Source: Diphasiastrum complanatum
Lineage: Eukaryota > Streptophyta > Lycopodiopsida > Lycopodiales > Lycopodiaceae
Assembly (NCBI GenBank): GCA_029204225.1
Contig: CM055092.1
Location: 76,687,950 to 76,751,949 of the forward strand
Length of the DNA stretch: 64,000 bases
Direction: 5' to 3'
Shown: one piece after another, positions 57,251 through 64,000 of the stretch
How positions within the stretch are numbered: the stretch's first letter is position 1
Layout: each line of letters begins with the position of its first letter
Position numbers and translations under genes: made by a program
The notes under the pieces: generated by a model
Database searches by the model: none
What the model was told of the DNA's origin: nothing
Seen by the model: the letters and a program-made list of their open reading frames with translations, nothing else

Positions 57251-58480
57251 AGAAGTTTAATTTGTTTTACGTATGAAAGTTACAAGATCCTGGCTCATAG
57301 TAGATCTCAGATACGTTGAAGGTTGTTGTTGTTCTGACATAATTTTGCTCTGTTTATTTTGTTTGACTAGATAATTGCATAGCCCACAACATTATAAGTA
57401 GGATTTTTAAATCTAAATATACAAAATTGAAACAATTCCAATGCTGAGATTGAACTTACTTAAGAGATATCAAAACGTCTAGTTCAGATCATCTCATTTC
57501 AACAGTGATGTCTGAGCGCCTCCGCTGAATTAACTATTTCCAACAATAAGGACCAAATGAAATGACTTTTTGCCTGATTTGGCATTTGACTTGAATCTAC
57601 CATTAGCGTCCTTGAGCATGATAGATCAATTACCTTTGGCAAGGTTATATTACAGAGCATCGATAATTGGAGAATCATGGGAGAGTAAGTTCGTCACATG
57701 GACAACATCAAAGATGGATACACAATTGTTTTTTACAGCATTTGCCGAACCAAAAGCCTGAACGGCTCACCTTCATGGAGAAGGTTACGTTACATCTTAT
57801 AAAGCAGTGAAGCAAATAAAAGTCCGCAATAAACGAATGTCATGGGACCGTCACCAATTTTGGTGGAGATACTATTGGGGCTTGGCAAGATATCATCTCA
57901 TGTATAGATATGATAGACCTAGATCGGAGATTTTTCGAAATTGAATGACTCCTTGGTGCATGAGCTATGTCTATTGGATTCGAGCTATCTTCGATAATTT
58001 GATTGTAGCTCTACTTGATCCAAGCTTTGAAGTCGCGAGGATTGAAATAGTCAATTTGTTGGGAGAAGAAATAGGAATTGATAGCGATTAAGTCAAGATG
58101 AACTATCGAGCGCAGCGGAATGATCCTTTTATCGATGCATGACTATGCCTATCAATAACCAAAAAAAGCTACCATGACAACTGTCACGTTTGATCTTTTA
58201 GCGAATAGCTTTGAAATCGTTAGCGCTAAAGTGATTTCATAGCCAAACAATTATAGAGTGAAAAATATTGCAACAACAGACAAAACAATAAGAGATTTAT
58301 CAACTACTGATAACTATATAGAAGTATGCGTACATTCTGACATAATACTGAACGCAATAAGAAGATGGATTGATTCAGTAAGTACCATGTACAAAGTCAA
58401 TTGATGATGAGTACAAAACAATAGCGGACGAAACCGCGTACTCTAAACTATTTACAAGTAATCGATAACTTTGTCTAATG
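57251..58480. other. Intergenic DNA without recognised content
   Basis: No gene, domain or repeat could be recognised. The open frame at 57570-57761 has no family resemblance. Confidence 0.4.
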
Positions 58481-58489
58481 CACTTCCGC

Positions 58490-59790
58490 TAATAAGCAGT
58501 AAGCGCTAGCAAAACTCAAAATAGAACTCTATGAGTCCTTCTATGATTTACTTTGTCTATGTATATTGTTCTTCTATAATGATCAACTATTTATACTAAA
58601 GCAATTTAAGCTTATCCAATTAGGTCATAGGTCACAATTGACAGCTAGCCAATGTGCTGTCATCCATTCCGTAAGGCCTCCTCGGAAATTTACTTGCAAA
58701 ATGGTTAGGGCAAGTCGTAAGCTTCATAACGAGTGGAAACAATAAGTATCCAACTTCGACAAGTCGTCCAAGTCGTCCTTTATGCCGGTGTCGTTGACGT
58801 CGCTCCAATATGTTGTTGCCACTTGTCGAGCGATTCTCGAGTATTTCTGCAGACTGTGTAGAAACACGTGTAAAATTGCAAAACTGAATAAATGAAATGG
58901 ATGTAGATTAAAGATCGATTATTCGGATGAATCACTCCCAATAGTAGAATAATCCAACACTCTCCCCTTAATCTAAATACATGAATGCCTTGACCTTCAA
59001 ACTTAGTTCTGCTCAAAATTCTTTGTGTGCATCCAAGCTTAGTGCCTTAGTGATAATATCAGCTATCATGTCTTGCGTTTGATAGTACTGCAAGTTAACC
59101 TCTTTGTTGAGAACTTTGCTTTTGACATGGTGATACTTAATTTCAATGTGCTTACTCCTAGAATGAAATCTAGGATTGGCTGATAAAGCAATAGCACTTT
59201 GATTCTCACAAAATAAAGTTGTCAGGGCATATTGTTTCAGACAAACATCTGAAAGTAAGTTTCTCAACCATACTGCTTCTTTTGTAGCTTGAGAGGCTGC
59301 GATATAATCTAAATCAGTAGAAGATAGAGCTATCAAAGTTTGCTTGCAACCATTCCATGAAATAGGACCGTTGTTGAGGAAATATGTAAATCCATATGTG
59401 GATTTACGAGTGTCTACATCTCCTGCCCAACTTGCATCTGAATAACCACTGAGAATATTGAGTTTGTCGTTGTCGACTATTCCATAACAAATTCAAAAGT
59501 CCATGTAACTCGAATGTATCTCATAACTTTGATAAGAGCTTTCCAATGTGTAATACCAAGGTTGATCATAAAGTGACTTAAGGAACTGACTGCAAAAGCT
59601 ATGTCTGGTCTGGTACAGACCATTTTTTACATAAGAGATTCTATTATCGAGTGATAAGGAATCTCACGCATTTGCTCTTTCTCTTCGATTGTTTGAGGAC
59701 ATTGGTCCTTTGACAATTTGAATGGGTCCATTGGTGAGTGAACTAGCTTGCAATTCATCATATTATACCTGATCAACATATTGGAATGTA
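58490..59790 (-). mobile_element. Ty1/copia 3' end: LTR, RNase H and reverse-transcriptase tail
   Basis: The LTR ends at 58959 (minus start TGTTGGATTATTCTAC); its other border is near 58490. A polypurine tract (TAGATTAAGGGGAGAG) separates it from RNase H at 59336-59013 (ALSSTDLDYIAASQATKEAVW; LFCENQSAIALSANPRFHSR; KHIEIKYHHV; MIADIITKAL). Reverse-transcriptase tail sequence (KMVCTRPDIAFAVSSL) reaches about 59640, with a PMDP motif near 59730. This copy is the least damaged of three related 3' ends in the window. Confidence 0.9.
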
Positions 59791-60445
59791 TCTTTTGTGA
59801 GAAATTTCAACTAGTTTTGCTACTTTGGTCATATTTGTATATTTGGCAATTGAGGCCAATTTTCTTATTAGACTTAAAGTTTGACTTTTCAAAGTTATAT
59901 TAGTCTAAAAGCATTTGAATAAACACTTTTGAAAAGTGTGGAAAAGTATAGTACACCAGTTTTTGGTAGATTCAATTTGAGTAGTAGAGACATTGAATCT
60001 AGTCACAATAATACTAGGGTTTTTCATTATGGAGGGAAACCAAAGTTTGAAATCAGGTTTGTACCTACTATAAAAGCATGTAACTCATGGGAAGAGAAGA
60101 CATTCTCTCTCTCTTATCTCATTTCATGCTTATACACGGTTCTCTTGGGTTCATCTATCCATTGGTGCACTATATTGGTAATATCTTGCAATCTTGTGTG
60201 TAGAATACTTATTTTATGCTATTTTTGAATCCACACGTGTAAAATACTTTTGCTTACCATTTTTTTATAGACACAAACTTCATCATATCTTATGTTTCAT
60301 GTTTGATCAGGTTGTTAGTGAGTTTGCATCTCTTTCATTAAGTAGATGTTGATTTTTCCACATTGGCAAGATTGGTAGAGTTGATCTATTTCTAACCAAA
60401 GATCAGGTTATGGATTTGGATCTTGATTGATCCCGAATTCTTCTT

Positions 60446-63400
60446 ATGGTATCAGATATTGTGTTGCAGGTTATGAAAGGATCAAGCACATCTATCAAGG
60501 ATTTGGTGAAGATATCAATGCTAGAGCATGCTAGATTGTCTTCTATCCAAAAATCGAGTTTTTTTGCATATGTAAATTGGATCTTTTGTAGATCCAAACT
60601 CCTTCTAGGCTATTCAACTTGACGAATTCCGATTTCACACCATACTTACTGGAAATTGTTGATTTTGGATGCATTAGAAAGATCTCACTTGAGACTACAG
60701 GATTCTATATCGAGTTTTAGGCAATTGCATGTAGAATTTGAAATATTAAATTTTTTGTGATTCTAATTGGATCTCTATTTTGTGAGGTTACTAAACTTCA
60801 TTAGACTGTGTTTCAATCTTAGGAAGTGGCAAGAGTCATTAGATTGAGGATAGATCATAGGTTGATCAAGATTTCTACATTCTATGTGTTGATTTGCTAG
60901 ATATAAGTGCTAGAAGAGAATTGAGAAGTTCCATATCTTTGTGATTTCTTTTTGGAAAAATTTCTTGCATTTCAAAAGAGTGCTTTGTGCATTGGAACAG
61001 GTTGAAAGAGAAGGATCAAGTCATTGCAATATGGCTACATCAAATGGATACATGTTGGAAGGCAATGATAGGCTTATTTCAAACAACTATTCATTGTGGA
61101 AAGTGACGATGGAATCACTTCTTGAGATGAATGATGTTTTGGATATTGTTGTAGGTTTGGAGGAGAGGCCAACAACACAACAAGAACAAATGAGGTATGA
61201 CAAGAGGGCCAAAAGAGCTCTCCACATGATCAAGATGAATGTTACTAATGAGCTTCTCAAGGAAGTTGGTAAGAGTACTTCCTCAAAGGATGCTTGGGAT
61301 TCATTAAAGAAGCTTTATGAATCCAAGTCTACTTCTAGAGTGTTGACTCTAAGAAGGAAAATCTTTAAAATTTCACAAAATAATGAAGAGAGTCCAAATA
61401 TTTTTGTTTTCAGAGTGAAGGCTTTGAATGAGAGTTAGCTTGCATTGATGAGAGCATTAAGGAAGGAGAGCTTGTTTAAGTTATTCTTAATGGTTTGTTG
61501 GATGCTTATGCTAACATTGTACAAGGTCTTGCCATTCAAAGAACTTTGCCAACTTTGATTGTCTTCAAGAGATCTTGATCAATGAAGAATATAGGCTTCA
61601 AGATAGAGGTGGATCTTCATCAACATCTCAAGGTGGAGAGGAGGCTATGTTCATCAAGGGCAAATTCAAGGGGAAAAGCAAAAGTAAGTGGTCTAAAGGG
61701 CAAGATCAAAGGGAAGGCTTCTTCAAATGGCAAAAAGAAAGATAGGTCAAGCTCAAGTGCTTCTATTGTGCCATCATTGGACACTTTGCAAGTGAGTGCT
61801 ACAAGAAGAATAGAACTCAAGGAGACAAGCAAGGTAATCTTACTCATGATGAAGATGGTTTGGATGTTCAAAATTCAAATGATGATGCTTTTGTGACGTC
61901 TTGATGTATTCTTGCTAATGATGGATATCTAGATCCATGGTGGATTAATAGTGGTGCAAGCTCACACATGACTTTTCACAAAGAGTACTTCACTTCTTTG
62001 TTGGCATATGACAATGACAAGAAGGTGATCTACACGGCCAATGATGGTGAGTGTGCAATTAAAGGGATTGGCACAATTCATATTTCTCTCTCTACAAATA
62101 GGAATGTTCATTTGAAGAATGTTTTGTTCATACCTTCCATTACCAAGAATTTACTTAGTGTGAGTCAATTGCTAAGTAAAGGTTTCAAAGTTAAGTTTGA
62201 TGGAGATGCTTGAATGATCAAAAGGAAGGATATCTTGATTGCAAAAGGTAAAAGGAAAGGAATATTGTTCGAACTAGATGCTTGTGTTAATGCTAACCAA
62301 GTTGGATTTGTGGCAAGTGAGGATATACCTATTCAAGAGGTTTGGCATAAAAGGATGGGGCACCTCAACTTCAACTCATTGGAGGTAATGGCTAATAAGC
62401 AAGTTGTGATTGGTCTTCCAAAATCCTTAAGTAACATCAATCATGTTTGTGAGTCTTGTGCTTTGTCAAAGTCACATAGACTACCTTATGCTAGATCTAC
62501 ATCTAGATCTACAAAGCCTTTTCAAGTTGTACATTCGGATATTCGTGGAAGTGACTACAACTAACAATAGTGAAGCTAAGATTTATGTAATTTTCATTGA
62601 TAATTTTAGTAGATTTTGTTGGATCTATCTACTAAAGAGCAAAGATGAAGTGTATGATGTCTTTGTTAAGTTCAAGAATGCAAGGGAGAACCAATTTTTT
62701 ACAAGGATCAAGTGCTTAAGGAGTGACAATGGTGAAGAGTACATATCTACCAATTTTAAGGCTTTTGTGATGACCATGGGATCAAGAGGGAGTATACAAC
62801 ACCAAGGACCTCACAACAAGATGGAGTGGCCGAGAGAAAGAATAGATCTTTACGTGTAAGTGCCAAAGCCATGAGGTTAAGTGCTAATTTTGATAAGCCA
62901 TTTTGGCGTCATGATTTGTTGTGTGCTAATTTCTTGTGCAATAGGTGGTCGAGTGCTATTTTGGATGGAAGGACACTTTTGAGATGCTATTCAAGAGGAG
63001 GCCGAGTGTCAACTTTCTTAAAACTTTTGGATGCACATGCTATGTCAATATAACTCTTGATGATAGGACCAAGGAGGATCCATCTTCAAGGAAAGGTATA
63101 TTTGTTGGATATAGTGAGGTAAGTAAAGCCTACAAGGTTTACATTTCTTCTACTAATAAGGTGATTATTGGTAGAGATGTCGTTTTTGATGAGGAAAACA
63201 TTCCAAAAGTATCTTCAAGTAATACTGATGGTAATGTGGATGGATCTAACATTCTTGATATTGATGTAAAGCTTCCTACTTTAGATGGTGATGATGATGG
63301 ACCTTCATCAAGTCAAAGCCAAGGAGAACATCAAGGGAAAGACAAATGCCTTCAAGGCTTACATATGATGAGAAAGGTAAGCAAGTTGTTGGAGGTACAC

Positions 63401-64000
63401 ACTTTGCTTTCCTAACCTCTTTTGATGAACCTACTTGTGTAGATGAAGCAAGGAACAAAGAGGAGTGGATCCAAGCAATGGATCTTGAGTATCAAGCTCT
63501 TATGAAGAATGAAACATGGAGATTGGAGTTACCTAAGGACAAGAAAGCTATTGGATGCAAATGGATCTTCAAGGTGAAGACAAACTAAGATGGATCTATC
63601 AACAAGTACAAGGCAAGGTTGGTGGCAAAAGGATATGCTCAAGAACATGGTATTGACTATGATGAAACTTTTGCACCTGTGGCAAAGAGGGTAAGCATTC
63701 GGGTTATCATTTCTCTTGCTACTCTTTATGGATGAGATCTATGCCAATTGGATATCACAAATGCTTTTTTGAATGGTGATCTTGAGGAGGATTTGTAGAT
63801 GGAGCAACCTGAGAGCTACATTTCACCTAAAAAGCCAAATCTTGTGTGTTTTCTACAAAAAGACTTTGTTATGAGTGAGTATGATCATTTACTTTATTAT
63901 AGGTTTTTTGGAAATGATGTTACCATTCTGCTAATCTATGTGGATGATATCATCTTGAGCGGTGGAGACAACCAAGATGTGGAGGATATCAAGAGTGCTC
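60446..64000 (+). mobile_element. Ty1/copia element, largely complete to the reverse-transcriptase core, continues past the window
   Basis: The primer site TGGTATCAGA is at about 60448; the LTR to its left could not be bounded. Gag from 61031 (MATSNGYMLEGNDRLISNNY; LWKVTMESLLEMNDVLDIVV), with breaks near 61436-61580. Zinc knuckle CFYCAIIGHFASECYKK near 61760. Protease with WWINSGASSHMTFHKEY at 61940-62210. Pre-integrase VWHKRMGHLNFNSLEV at 62341. Integrase 62470-62900 (VVHSDIRG; FIDNFSRFCWIYLLKSKDEV; CLRSDNGEEY; GVAERKNRSL) and KTFGCTCYVNITLDDRTKED near 63030. Reverse transcriptase from 63455 ([61 protein letters not shown] at about 63940). A handful of stops and frameshifts make it inactive, but the domain order is complete so far. 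Confidence 0.93.

Overview
The window is nuclear DNA from a land plant. It carries GT-AG spliced genes on the + strand, many Ty1/copia and Ty3/gypsy LTR retrotransposons with the plant-type primer site TGGTATCAGAGC, several hAT DNA-transposon derivatives, and long GA/CT microsatellites. The 21.9-kb intron and high retroelement load suggest a large-genome lineage (fern, gymnosperm or similar). The sequence alone does not fix the taxon.

Layout. 56-6621: last four coding exons of a probable YJU2/CWC16-type splicing factor, with a minus-strand copia relic in its 4.7-kb intron. 6622-20536: intergenic DNA made of broken copia elements, detached LTR pieces, microsatellites and one unrecognised protein-like remnant (12309-13330). 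20537-49549: a complete HOP/STI1 co-chaperone gene with eight coding exons that read through without a break to 576 residues. Its third intron (23828-45736) is a nested stack: a copia element (about 32360-44960) is split by an LTR element (33141-43036), which itself contains a short hAT element, a transposase-bearing hAT relic and a gypsy element. Its seventh intron holds a hAT-type element that carries a fragment of an FCP1/NIF-like phosphatase gene. 49550-64000: more nested gypsy and copia elements, ending in a fairly well preserved copia that runs off the window.

Only two host genes are supported. YJU2-type proteins act at the first catalytic step of splicing. HOP bridges Hsp70 and Hsp90. 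They are simply neighbours and nothing suggests joint function. All other coding-like sequence belongs to mobile elements and nearly all of it is broken by stops or frameshifts. The most informative material is the hAT group: three elements with exact 8-bp target duplications, one empty-site comparison, one transposase-encoding relative and one captured host gene fragment.
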